Program-made: the position numbers and the translations under genes
Shown: positions 16,880 to 25,475 of the stretch, one piece after another
Layout of the letters: the number at the start of each line of letters is the position of its first letter
How positions within the stretch are numbered: position 1 is the stretch's first letter
Assembly (NCBI GenBank): GCA_024239075.1
Contig: JANBVI010000072.1
Span: 64,622 to 97,772, forward strand
DNA from: Fischerella sp. CENA71
GTDB taxonomy: Bacteria; Cyanobacteriota; Cyanobacteriia; Cyanobacteriales; Nostocaceae
Reading direction: 5' to 3'
Length of the DNA stretch: 33,151 nucleotides
Notes under the pieces: generated by a model
Databases searched by the model: none
What the model saw: the letters and a program-made list of their open reading frames with translations, nothing else
Told to the model about the DNA's origin: nothing

Positions 16880-17965
16880 ATGATAACTAGAAGCTCAAAA
16901 TATCGCTTAAAATTCTGCAAAATCACCCCAATGAATAAAATACCTAATTCTACTAATAAGGTATGTGTTACTTACTCTACATCTTCAGCTTTAACCCCAA
17001 CTGCTGTTGCTCTTGGGAAGTTTGATGGTCTGCATCGTGGACATCAACAGGTAATTCAACCTATTTTGAATCAAGTTAGCAGACAAAAATTTACTCACGA
17101 ACATACTTACTCAACAGTTATCAGCTTTCATCCCCATCCACAGGAGTTTTTTACGGGGAAACCTTGTACTTTGTTAACACCTTTAAAAGAGAAAGTGCAA
17201 CAGCTACAAAATTGGGGAATAGAACAGCTGATACTACTGCCATTTAACAGGGAAATGGCTGCTTTGAGTCCGCAAGATTTTGTCGAAAAGATTTTGGTGC
17301 AACAACTGCACACGCGGATGATTAGCGTGGGAGAGGATTTTCGTTTTGGAAAGCAGCGGAGGGGGACTGCTACTGACTTACAGGTGATAGCAGCTAAATT
17401 TGGCATTCCTGTTTTTATTATCCCTAGTTACACTTGTGAAGGCGAACGGATTAGCAGTTCTTATATTCGCCAAACTTTAAGTGAAGGCAATCTCCACCGT
17501 GCTAAGTTGCTGTTAGATCATCCTTATTACCTAACAGGAAAAGTCGTTAAAGGACAGCAACTAAGTAGAACCATTGGTTTTCCTACGGCTAACATTCAGA
17601 TACCTCTTAATAAATTTTTACCTCGACATGGTACATACGCTGTAAAAGCTTTTATCCTAGATGAAAGCACAAATGCTTCCCCTGTACTTGAGCATCTTTT
17701 ACCTATTGGGTCGGGAGTGATGAATATTGGCTATCATCCTAAAGTTAATGATAGTCATCAATTATTGGAAGTACACGTATTAGACTGGTCAGGGGATTTA
17801 TACGGAAAAACCTTAAGAGTACAACTTGAAGAGTTTTTGCGATCAGAACAAGAATTTTCGTGCTTACAAACTAAGAAAGCTCAGATGATAGCTGACTGTG
17901 GTATTGCTAGTTCTTTGCTGATAGCTAATCAATCCAAAGACTATGAGACAAGGTTTGTTGCTTAA
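16880..17965 (+). CDS. ribF: Bifunctional riboflavin kinase / FAD synthetase (RibF)
   Basis: Converts riboflavin to FMN and FMN to FAD. The N-terminal adenylyltransferase has ALGKFDGLHRGHQ (HxGH nucleotide site) and ERISSSYIRQTL; the C-terminal kinase has TIGFPTANIQ and the LEVHVLDWSGDLYGK segment. The domains are complete, with 361 residues from this start. The ATG at 16931 (344 residues) matches family lengths better; neither start has a clear ribosome-binding site. The gene follows the tryptophan halogenase at 13 bases and is probably co-transcribed. Three FAD enzymes precede it in the operon, so it probably provides extra flavin for the pathway. Whether it is a second copy beside a housekeeping ribF cannot be seen from this window. 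Confidence 0.93.
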   Translation: MITRSSKYRLKFCKITPMNKIPNSTNKVCVTYSTSSALTPTAVALGKFDGLHRGHQQVIQPILNQVSRQKFTHEHTYSTVISFHPHPQEFFTGKPCTLLTPLKEKVQQLQNWGIEQLILLPFNREMAALSPQDFVEKILVQQLHTRMISVGEDFRFGKQRRGTATDLQVIAAKFGIPVFIIPSYTCEGERISSSYIRQTLSEGNLHRAKLLLDHPYYLTGKVVKGQQLSRTIGFPTANIQIPLNKFLPRHGTYAVKAFILDESTNASPVLEHLLPIGSGVMNIGYHPKVNDSHQLLEVHVLDWSGDLYGKTLRVQLEEFLRSEQEFSCLQTKKAQMIADCGIASSLLIANQSKDYETRFVA

Positions 17966-18089
17966 TACGACGTAATGCTAGTGTGCCAAACATAACATCC
18001 TAGAAAAATCTTGAAAAGAGAAATGAAGTCCGCTGATCGATACGTCCTGCAAGTCACTGTAAACATTTTCAGAGCAAGGATTATTAAAC

Positions 18090-19637
18090 ATGAGTATCGA
18101 CCTCCAGCCATTACAACAAAATCTGTGGCAAGTTGCTTTCGCAAAGAAACTTAAATTTCGTTGGTTGATTGGTTTGCTTTTATTGGGAGGGATTGCAGGT
18201 GGGGGATTTAGCATTTACCGCGCCATCGCTCCATCTCAAAACACGCAAAGCCAAATGCTGACAGTTCCGGTGGAGCAACGGAGTTTGCCAATTACTCTGA
18301 GTGCCAATGGTATTGTTCAAGCAGAGCGGACGATCAATCTGAGTCCAAAAAGTGCAGGATATCTCAAACAGTTGCTTGTCAAAGAAGGCGATCGCGTTCG
18401 TCAAGGACAAATAGTTGCTTATATGGATGACTCGAATCTTCAAGGACAGGTAATAGAATCTCGTGCTGAGTTGGCGCAACAGCAAGCGAATTTGAAGAAG
18501 CTTTTGAATGGTAATCGCTCGCAAGAAATTGCTCAATCCGCCGCCCAGTTAGCTGAAGCGCAAGCCAAATTACAACAATTAGAAGCAGGTAATCGCTTTG
18601 AGGATATTTTTCAAGCAGAAGCTCGGTTAAACCAAGCGCAGGCCAAATTACGACAGACAAAAGATGATTTCCAGCGCAATCAAGAACTGTTCAATCAAGG
18701 AGCGATTTCCCAACAAACCCTGAATCAGCGACAAGCAGATCGCGATAGCGCTCAAGCACAAGTCAACGAAGTCCAAGCCGCTTTGACTCTTCAGCAACGA
18801 GGAGCTCGTCCTGAAGAAATTGCTCAGGCGCGATCGCAAGTTGAACAACACCGACAATCCCTGAATTTGCTAAAAGCTGGCTCTCGCTCCGAAGATATTG
18901 ATGCAGCACGAGCACAAGTTGAGTCTGCACGAGGCAAACTAGAAACAATTCAAACTCAAGTTAATGACACGATTATCCGTGCGCCGTTTGATGGTGTTGT
19001 GACGAAAAAATATGCTGACCCAGGTTCATTTGTCACACCAACCACAGCTGGAAGTCTTGTCGCAGGAGCTGCTTCAAACTCTATTTTGACCCTCGCTGCG
19101 ACGAATCAAATTGTCGCAAATCTAGATGAAGCTAAAATTCCTCACGTTCAAATTGGTCAGAAGGTAAAGATCAAAGCTGATGCCTATCCTGATCGTACTT
19201 TTGAAGGAAAAGTCAGTCAAATTGCAGCACAAGCATCTACCGTCCAAAACGTGACTAGCTTTGAGGTCAAAATTGCCTTAGAAGAAACGGCGCAACAACT
19301 GCTGAAAGCAGGTATGAATGTGGAAGTTGAATTTCAAATTGGTCAACTCAATCATGCGATCATGGTGCCATCAGTGGCGATTGTACGGCAGGAAAATGGA
19401 GCAGGTGTTTATGCGATCGCTCAAGACAAAAAGCCGATCTTTAAACCAATCGAACTCGGTACTACGGTTGGCGATCGTACCGAAGTCAAGTCTGGACTCA
19501 CAGGAAATGAACAAGTCTTAATTAGCTTTCCATCTCACATGCAGCCAAAGTCAGAATTTCGAGGGCCGTTTGGCAATCCTAGCGGCGAAAATAACAGTTC
19601 ACAGTCAACGTCTAATAGTGCTTCTCCTACAAAATAG
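18090..19637 (+). CDS. Membrane fusion protein (HlyD/MacA-type periplasmic adaptor)
   Basis: A 515-residue adaptor. One membrane segment lies near the N-terminus (about 25-45, WLIGLLLLGGIAGGG). The biotinyl-lipoyl half GYLKQLLVKEGDRVRQGQ comes next, then a long coiled-coil hairpin rich in Gln/Ala. The hairpin contains a recurring unit (GNRSQEIAQ, GNRFEDIFQ, GARPEEIAQ, GSRSEDIDA), and the second lipoyl half APFDGVVTKKYADPGSFV follows. The beta-barrel and membrane-proximal domains complete the protein, and a Ser/Asn-rich tail ends it. It precedes a MacB-type permease and an ATPase in an operon, so it links them to an outer-membrane TolC-type channel, which is not encoded here. An AAGGA site stands ahead of the ATG. 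Confidence 0.93.
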   Translation: MSIDLQPLQQNLWQVAFAKKLKFRWLIGLLLLGGIAGGGFSIYRAIAPSQNTQSQMLTVPVEQRSLPITLSANGIVQAERTINLSPKSAGYLKQLLVKEGDRVRQGQIVAYMDDSNLQGQVIESRAELAQQQANLKKLLNGNRSQEIAQSAAQLAEAQAKLQQLEAGNRFEDIFQAEARLNQAQAKLRQTKDDFQRNQELFNQGAISQQTLNQRQADRDSAQAQVNEVQAALTLQQRGARPEEIAQARSQVEQHRQSLNLLKAGSRSEDIDAARAQVESARGKLETIQTQVNDTIIRAPFDGVVTKKYADPGSFVTPTTAGSLVAGAASNSILTLAATNQIVANLDEAKIPHVQIGQKVKIKADAYPDRTFEGKVSQIAAQASTVQNVTSFEVKIALEETAQQLLKAGMNVEVEFQIGQLNHAIMVPSVAIVRQENGAGVYAIAQDKKPIFKPIELGTTVGDRTEVKSGLTGNEQVLISFPSHMQPKSEFRGPFGNPSGENNSSQSTSNSASPTK

Positions 19638-19648
19638 AAGATTGAGCC

Positions 19649-20911
19649 ATGAAAAAGTTAACTGAGAAATTCACACAGCAGATATCGTTGAGTGAAACAT
19701 TAGAAATTGCAACTGAAGCACTGTTAAGCAATAAGCTTCGTACTGGATTGACGATGCTGGGTGTGGTTATTGGAATTACATCTGTGATTTCGATTACTTC
19801 GATTGGACAAGGTATTCAGAAAAGTGTTGAGCAGCAGATTCAAGCATTGGGAACAGATGTAATTCAAATTTCGGCAGGTGCTGCCAAAAGTGATAACATC
19901 ATGCTGAGTGCAGGAACTTTGAGTACCTTGACGTGGGAAGATGCGAAAGCCATTGCCAAAGAAGCTCCGTCTGCTAAACTTGTCTCGGCAACTTTGCAGC
20001 AACCCGCACAAATAGTATATGGTGGAACGAATACAAATACTACCGTCTATGGCACTGATTTAAACTATCCTGATGCCCGCAATACTCATCCACAGATAGG
20101 ACGTTATTTCAATCAACAAGAACTGGATGAATCTGCTCAAGTTGTAGTTCTCGGCCCAACCGTGCAACGAACCTTGTTTGGAAACAAACCTGCGTTGAAT
20201 GAGAAAATTCGCATCCAAGGCGAACTTTATCGTGTGATCGGCATTATGGAAGTCAAAGGCAATCAGGGGCCTGTCGATCGTGATGATGCAGTTTACATTC
20301 CCCTGACAACCATGTCTGCCCGCATTGTTGGCAATAACGCTTTAGCAGGTATTTCTGTCAATACAATTTATGTTAAAGGAGAAAATCAAGCTGCCCTTGT
20401 TGCTGCCCAATTTCAGGTAGGAAATTTATTACGGTTACGACATAACATCTACAATCCTAAAAATGATGATTTTCGTATCAGTAATCAGGCTGATATTATC
20501 AGCACATTCACGACTGTAGTTGAACTACTCACACTCATGGTAGTTGCGATCGCGGGTATCTCTCTGCTAGTAGGTGGCATTGGCATTGCCAACATTATGT
20601 TAGTGTCTGTTGTAGAACGCACTCGCGAAATCGGCATTCGTAAAGCTTTAGGTGCAACTAATTCCACAATCTTGATGCAGTTTCTAGTCGAAGCGATCGC
20701 AATTTCCACAATTGGAGGTAGCGTCGGTGCGGGTGCGGGAATTTTGCTTACCTGCATTGCTTCTATGCTTTTCAAATTCCCGTTAGTTATCTCAGTTTGG
20801 TCAATTGCAGTTGGATTTGGTTTATCAGTAGCAGTTGGGTTAGCCGCTGGTGTAATTCCGGCGCGAAATGCTGCTCAACTCGATCCGATTGCAGCGCTTC
20901 GTAGTGAGTAA
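19649..20911 (+). CDS. MacB-like ABC transporter permease
   Basis: A 420-residue permease with the MacB topology: one N-terminal membrane segment (about 34-53, LTMLGVVIGITSVISITSIG), a large periplasmic domain, and three C-terminal segments (about 288-318, 343-366 and 377-398). The motif VERTREIGIRKALGA in the loop after the second segment and the end PARNAAQLDPIAALRSE are typical of the FtsX/MacB fold. MacB proper has its ATPase fused; here the ATPase is the next gene. It starts 11 bases after the adaptor gene. Substrates of such pumps include lipids, peptides, macrolides and other amphiphiles; export of the cluster product is possible by position only. Confidence 0.93.
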   Translation: MKKLTEKFTQQISLSETLEIATEALLSNKLRTGLTMLGVVIGITSVISITSIGQGIQKSVEQQIQALGTDVIQISAGAAKSDNIMLSAGTLSTLTWEDAKAIAKEAPSAKLVSATLQQPAQIVYGGTNTNTTVYGTDLNYPDARNTHPQIGRYFNQQELDESAQVVVLGPTVQRTLFGNKPALNEKIRIQGELYRVIGIMEVKGNQGPVDRDDAVYIPLTTMSARIVGNNALAGISVNTIYVKGENQAALVAAQFQVGNLLRLRHNIYNPKNDDFRISNQADIISTFTTVVELLTLMVVAIAGISLLVGGIGIANIMLVSVVERTREIGIRKALGATNSTILMQFLVEAIAISTIGGSVGAGAGILLTCIASMLFKFPLVISVWSIAVGFGLSVAVGLAAGVIPARNAAQLDPIAALRSE

Positions 20912-20930
20912 CTTTTTGTAGAGGTATTTA

Positions 20931-21599
20931 ATGACAACGATGATTTGGATGAAAGGAATTACTAAAACCTATCGATTGGGAGAAATTACTGTTCCGGTTC
21001 TCAAAGGAATAGATTTAAACATCGAAGAAGGCGAATATGTTGCCATTATGGGCGTATCTGGTTCGGGAAAAACAACACTGATGAATATTTTGGGCTGTCT
21101 TGATCGCGTTACGAGTGGACATTATGTTTTTGAAGGTAATAACCTAATTGCTTATGATGACAATCAACTTGCCTACATTCGCAATCAGCGTATTGGATTT
21201 GTGTTTCAGCAATTTAATTTACTTCCACGTGCCACTGCGCTAGAAAATGTCATGTTGCCAATGGTATATGCCAATGTCCCAAAATCGATTCGTCGAGAGC
21301 GTGCGAAGAAAGCGCTGATTCAGGTTGGCTTAAGTGAATGGCTTCATAACCGTCCGAATCAGTTATCAGGAGGACAGCAACAACGAGTGGCAATTGCACG
21401 AGCACTCGTGAATCATCCAGCGTTAGTATTAGCCGACGAACCAACTGGTGCATTGGATACTAAAACCTCTCAAGATGTGATCAATCTCCTCACTGAACTC
21501 AATGAGCAAGGCATCACAATCGTACTAGTTACCCATGAATCTGCCATAGCCTCTCAAACGAAAAGAGTGATTCACATTCAAGATGGGGTGGTGTTTTGA
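20931..21599 (+). CDS. MacB/LolD-type ABC transporter ATPase
   Basis: A 222-residue ATPase subunit. Walker A GVSGSGKTT (41-49), Q-loop VFQQFNLLPR (91-100), signature LSGGQQQRVAIARAL (145-159), Walker B LVLADEPTGALD (165-176) and H-loop His202 are all intact. This is the class that energises MacB/LolCE-like permeases by driving mechanotransmission rather than translocation through the membrane. It lies 19 bases after the permease with an AGAGG site ahead of the ATG, and ends the three-gene efflux operon. Confidence 0.94.
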   Translation: MTTMIWMKGITKTYRLGEITVPVLKGIDLNIEEGEYVAIMGVSGSGKTTLMNILGCLDRVTSGHYVFEGNNLIAYDDNQLAYIRNQRIGFVFQQFNLLPRATALENVMLPMVYANVPKSIRRERAKKALIQVGLSEWLHNRPNQLSGGQQQRVAIARALVNHPALVLADEPTGALDTKTSQDVINLLTELNEQGITIVLVTHESAIASQTKRVIHIQDGVVF

Positions 21600-21686
21600 A
21601 TTCTCCACATTTTTCAAAACGTGGATTTCGTTGGCGTTAGCCTTCCCGAAAGTTGGGTTAATTATATGGGTAAAAATTTGATATTA
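21600..21686. other. Convergent gap with weak hairpin and dispersed repeat fragment
   Basis: The efflux operon and the CHAT gene end here facing each other. TCCAC (21604-21608) and GTGGA (21621-21625) could form a short stem, but there is no good T-run, so a terminator is only possible. The stretch GGCGTTAGCCTTCCCGAA at 21633-21650 resembles a dispersed repeat common in Nostoc-type genomes. Confidence 0.35.
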
Positions 21687-24356
21687 TTACAACCAATTGC
21701 CAATAATTATAAATGGCGCCCAATAGTAAGGATTGTCATATTGGTCATTAATTTCTGGTCTTTTTTTCGCCTCAATTAGTTTGATTTGAGCAGCTTGTAA
21801 AGCTTGTGCTTTACTTATTCCTGGTTGGCGTAACTTTCTATAAAACTCTGCTACTAAATCTGCTGTGGATTCATCTCCTACAGACCATAATGAAGCCATA
21901 GCACTTCTCGTACCAACTTGTAAGGCGACACCAGCTAAACCCAACGTAGCGCGGTCATCTCCCGTAGCAGTTTGACAAGCGGTTAATGATAAAAGTTCAA
22001 TTGAATTGGAACTGCCATTGACTTGAAGTAGGATGGTTTCTAATTGATTAATGGTGAGTTTATTATTATTTCCTGCGACGAGAAAAGTATCTTCTGCAAT
22101 TGTGCCAAACTGAGCATGAGTCGCCATGTGAACAATGGGATAAGCTGTTTTTTCAAGTTCTTTTTCTAAGTTTTTGAAATCAAAATTTTCATTGACAAGT
22201 TGTCTACTCTTAGGAAATTCTTTTTGAACTTCCTTAATTTCTATGGGAACGCTTGTCAAGGCGGGAAATTTTTGCTCATCAACCGTGGCTTCTCTACTTA
22301 CACCTACAATCAAAGCTCGACTGGCTTGAGTATTTAGTTTTTGAGGTGCTGTTAAACGTAAGCTAGGGCTGATAGCAATCGCATATTTTTCTATTAAGTA
22401 TTTATTTTCAATTTTGTCATATAATGCTGCCATAGGTATGTTACGTAAAAATCCGTCTTGAATAAAAACTATTGTTTTTATTTTGTGTGATTTTAAATCA
22501 GCTTCCAAAGGACGAATCATCAAATCATATAATTTTTGGGCTAAAGTGGTATCATAGTTAATTGATACTAGTCCTTGAGTTAAATCTTCACGGAATTTTT
22601 CGATTTGCTCTTGCAAATTTTTTCGTTTCTGATTTATCAAATGTAACCGTTGTTTATGATTAGCTAGATTAAGAATAATCGCAGTGGTATCTTCTAGAAT
22701 AATTGAGCTAAAAACCGCAGTATTTTCTTTGATAAGCTCATCAATTTTTTGGTCAGTGAGTGCATTCAATATACAATCATTACCAAAATAATTTTGTAGT
22801 TCTGCCAATTTCAAAGAATTAATTGTTTCCAGAGCGCTATTAAGCTCTTTAATATGATTTTCACTACCCAGTGATCCCACAGCAGCCAGCTCAAGTTGAA
22901 AATGTGCTAACTGACGATAGATAGGCTCAACAATATCTCGAAAGTCAAATTGAAGATCGCGGTCTGCAATCAAAATATCGCTGCGGATTTTCTCTAAGGT
23001 ATTATACGCTCTTTGATAAAAAGGGAGTGCATCTAACGTTTTTCCCTGTGCTTGTAAAATTCTTCCTGCTTGCCATTCCCACAAATATAAGCTATCTTTA
23101 GCTTTCAATTTTTGGTCAGCCACCCACAACGCCTTTTCGGTTAATTCTAAAGCTTGTTTGTATTCTGATCGACATTCATAAAAATGACCGAGCGCCCCAA
23201 TCGCGAAAGATTCGGCACGAGAGTTTTGTAATATTTGAGCGATCGCGATCGCCTCCTTGAGCAATTGCGGTATCTGTGCATGTGGTAATTTTCGCTGCGA
23301 ACACTGACTTAATGCTGAAGTGAGTTCAATACCGACAGCAGGTAGATTCGCTAAATCGATAGCAGCATATACTTTATCAACAGAATCGGGCAATCTGTCC
23401 AACAAAGCTAAAGCTTGTTGGATATCTGCGTTAATTTGGGCAGTATCAACTAAATTTATGGCTTGGCTACGGTAATATAACTGAATTAAATTTAGCAGAC
23501 TTCGCATTTCAGCAGGTTTGTTATCTTGCTGACGAGCCTGTTGGAGACTATATTGAAAATATTCTAAAGCTTGCTTGTAATTATTAGTAGCCTTTTGCTG
23601 AAATTCACTAGCCTTTGGAACACCTCGTTGCTGGGCAGACTTAGCACGCAGATTCCAAAGTTGTGCCTGACTAACATGGGTATTACCCAAACTATTTAGT
23701 ACTAAATAGTTATAAGCTGGATTCTGAAAATTTTTCGCTACTTCCAGATATTCAATCGCTTGCTCATAATTTCCTGTGAGGCGATAAGCTTCTCCTAAAC
23801 TACCTAGTGCTGCGACTTCTCCCAATTGATCTGTTTGTTTGCGGGCAATTTGTAAAGCGCTGTCTTGCACACACTCTCGTTTTTCTTTTGATGCACCACA
23901 TAGTAGCTGTATAGCTTTTTCTGGTTGTCCTAAACTACTATAAGCTTGTGCCTGTTCGGTGAGCATTCGCCCCAACTGCTGCCGATCGCCAGAGGCGCGA
24001 TAATAGTTAATCACGTCTTCCCAATAGCCCAGTGCTACCTGACTCTCTCCTAGCTGTTGATATGCTCTTGCTAGATTTTCACTAACAATTGCTGCATCAG
24101 CACGGTTATTACTTTTTTGATAGACATTTAAGGCTGTTTGCCAGCGTGCGATCGCGCCGCGAAAATCTCCTCCAGAGTAGCGTTCAACACCTTGGTTTAC
24201 CAGTTGAGCAGGATCGGCAATTTGAGCGTTTACTAATTGTCCTGCTTGCTGAGTTGTTGATGGAACATAACCCAACCAAAAGCAAAATGTCAGACTGATA
24301 AGGAAAAGGATTCCCAAAAAGCGAAGTTTAGTTAATTTGTAAAACCGATTGAACAC
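21687..24356 (-). CDS. TPR-repeat protein with C-terminal CHAT protease domain
   Basis: An 889-residue protein. A hydrophobic N-terminal segment (about 12-30, FLGILFLISLTFCFWLGYV) suggests a signal peptide or anchor. A series of tetratricopeptide repeats follows over roughly 50-430 (for example GDFRGAIARWQTALNVYQ and GNYEQAIEYLEVAKNF), then a helical linker, then the CHAT domain from about 590. The CHAT catalytic pair is visible: His747 in HMATHAQF and Cys794 in LTACQTA; the terminal segment NPYYWAPFIIIGNW is also typical. CHAT proteins are caspase-like (separase clade) proteases whose TPRs sense or bind partners; the substrate is unknown. In cyanobacteria such genes often sit near haemagglutinin/TpsB pairs, as here, though here the gene is on the opposite strand. 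Confidence 0.92.
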   Translation of the reverse strand: MFNRFYKLTKLRFLGILFLISLTFCFWLGYVPSTTQQAGQLVNAQIADPAQLVNQGVERYSGGDFRGAIARWQTALNVYQKSNNRADAAIVSENLARAYQQLGESQVALGYWEDVINYYRASGDRQQLGRMLTEQAQAYSSLGQPEKAIQLLCGASKEKRECVQDSALQIARKQTDQLGEVAALGSLGEAYRLTGNYEQAIEYLEVAKNFQNPAYNYLVLNSLGNTHVSQAQLWNLRAKSAQQRGVPKASEFQQKATNNYKQALEYFQYSLQQARQQDNKPAEMRSLLNLIQLYYRSQAINLVDTAQINADIQQALALLDRLPDSVDKVYAAIDLANLPAVGIELTSALSQCSQRKLPHAQIPQLLKEAIAIAQILQNSRAESFAIGALGHFYECRSEYKQALELTEKALWVADQKLKAKDSLYLWEWQAGRILQAQGKTLDALPFYQRAYNTLEKIRSDILIADRDLQFDFRDIVEPIYRQLAHFQLELAAVGSLGSENHIKELNSALETINSLKLAELQNYFGNDCILNALTDQKIDELIKENTAVFSSIILEDTTAIILNLANHKQRLHLINQKRKNLQEQIEKFREDLTQGLVSINYDTTLAQKLYDLMIRPLEADLKSHKIKTIVFIQDGFLRNIPMAALYDKIENKYLIEKYAIAISPSLRLTAPQKLNTQASRALIVGVSREATVDEQKFPALTSVPIEIKEVQKEFPKSRQLVNENFDFKNLEKELEKTAYPIVHMATHAQFGTIAEDTFLVAGNNNKLTINQLETILLQVNGSSNSIELLSLTACQTATGDDRATLGLAGVALQVGTRSAMASLWSVGDESTADLVAEFYRKLRQPGISKAQALQAAQIKLIEAKKRPEINDQYDNPYYWAPFIIIGNWL

Positions 24357-24475
24357 AGGCTTACTCCATTAGCAGTGTAGTATTACTCAGATACTTTTTC
24401 TAAAAAGTTGTGAAAATAAAAAATTTTTTAATAAACACAAACTATGTAACGCAACTGGCAGATTATTTTAAGTTC

Positions 24476-24544
24476 GTAGTGAGGACTTTAGTCCTCAAAA
24501 TAAGGGCTGTACGCGTAGCGTTCTCGCAGAGTAGTCCTGACTAC
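24476..24544. repeat. Dispersed inverted-repeat element (AGGACTTTAGTCCT family)
   Basis: The element begins GTAGTGAGGACTTTAGTCCT and ends AGTCCTGACTAC. The outer arms GTAGTGAGGACT and GTAGTCAGGACT (the end read on the other strand) match at 11 of 12 positions. The middle holds ACGCGTAGCGTTCTCGCAGA, a type of sequence scattered through Nostoc-type genomes. The first 20 bases recur exactly at 32981-33000. It lies in the 537-base gap between the CHAT gene and the Mo-nitrogenase C-terminal gene; apart from this element and the promoter-like region at 24691-24716, I see nothing else in that gap. Confidence 0.7.
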
Positions 24545-24690
24545 AAGCAAAAAATAAAATTTTTGTGACACTTGCGTAGATCCTAAACCCTTACAACCGA
24601 CTTCAAATATGTTTTAGCTATGAACCAACTATTTATTTGAGGGCGAGATGTTCGGCTAATGAAATTTATCGAACTGACCTTAAAGTATGT

Positions 24691-24716
24691 GCATTTTTAT
24701 GCAAAAGTAGATGCAT
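24691..24716. promoter_or_regulatory. A-rich GCAT motif shared with the halogenase operon upstream region
   Basis: The block contains GCATTTTTATGCAAAAGTAG and then ATGCAT. It parallels GCATTATATGCAGAAAAGTG plus CAT at 440-462. Both lie 110-200 bases before a start codon. A shared regulator site is one reading; chance similarity in AT-rich DNA is another. Confidence 0.25.
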
Positions 24717-24893
24717 TATAGTGCAAATAGCCCACTTAAAAATTGCAATCCAATAAGCAGAAATGGTAGATGAATCTCCAATATAATTTTTCTATTTTGG
24801 TAATTAAGAAAGCAATGATTCAGTCGAGGTTTGTAGAGATAAAAAATATTCTCAATCATCATTTTAACTAACTTAAATTTCAAGGAGATAACC

Positions 24894-25217
24894 ATGAAAG
24901 CCTATTTTTTAATCACGTCTTTATTCAAACTTGCGCTAGTAGCTACTAAAATTGCTAGCAGTATTTTAGTCCAACCAGTTCGTCAATGGCTGGAATCTAT
25001 AAAAATCAAAAATTGCCAATTAGCACGGTTGATTTGCACAATTATTCCTACTAGCTGTCCTTTTGAAAGAGAATTTAAATTCCGCGATCATACAATTCTT
25101 TACATTCCACCTTTATGTAAGCTTAATCCTTTCTACGAACAGTTAGTTGAACTACGCTTCAAAGCTTTAACTTATTTAGCAGATGAACTCGGTGAAGATG
25201 TCACGTTGTATTGTTAA
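24894..25217 (+). CDS. Mo-dependent nitrogenase C-terminal domain family small protein
   Basis: A 107-residue protein. From about residue 39 it matches, from memory, the cyanobacterial family named after the C-terminus of Mo-dependent nitrogenase: LARLICTIIPTSCPFERE, then the segment IPPLCKLNPFYEQLVELRFKALTYLADE and a GEDVTLYC end. Such proteins are standalone and widespread in cyanobacteria, and their function is not established; the name does not show a part in nitrogen fixation. The N-terminal 30 residues are mildly hydrophobic (YFLITSLFKLALVATKIASSI), so weak membrane association is possible. A strong ribosome-binding site (AAGGAGATAACC) precedes the ATG, and a hairpin follows the stop, so it is probably transcribed alone. 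Confidence 0.85.
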   Translation: MKAYFLITSLFKLALVATKIASSILVQPVRQWLESIKIKNCQLARLICTIIPTSCPFEREFKFRDHTILYIPPLCKLNPFYEQLVELRFKALTYLADELGEDVTLYC

Positions 25218-25221
25218 TACC

Positions 25222-25259
25222 AAAGAGAATTTTAGCTTTCGCAAATCAAATTTCTCTTT
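25222..25259 (+). terminator. Probable terminator hairpin after the Mo-nitrogenase C-terminal gene
   Basis: AAAGAGAATTT (25222-25232) pairs with AAATTTCTCTTT (25248-25259) with a single bulged base, around a 15-base loop. It begins five bases after the stop codon. The stem is AT-rich and the downstream T content is moderate, so termination strength is uncertain. Confidence 0.45.
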
Positions 25260-25475
25260 CTTTAGATAGATTGTTGATGCTGAAATTCAAGTCAACGTTA
25301 AGCTAAAATGAGTTCCGACAGAATTGTACAGCAATAGCCTATTTAAGTGCATTTTATAAGGTTAGGTTAATAACTTTATACGATTTGTATCAAGTTAGTA
25401 ACTTAATACTACTTTCTCTTTTTTTAACTCCTTTAGATTATCCAAAATCTTTGAAGTGTTTGAGAGAAACTTGGG

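Noticed and set aside
18090..21599. Heterocyst glycolipid exporter DevBCA
   Set aside because: The gene order adaptor-permease-ATPase is the same, but the permease has MacB features (VERTREIGIRKALGA and PARNAAQLDPIAALRSE) rather than the DevC sequence I recall.
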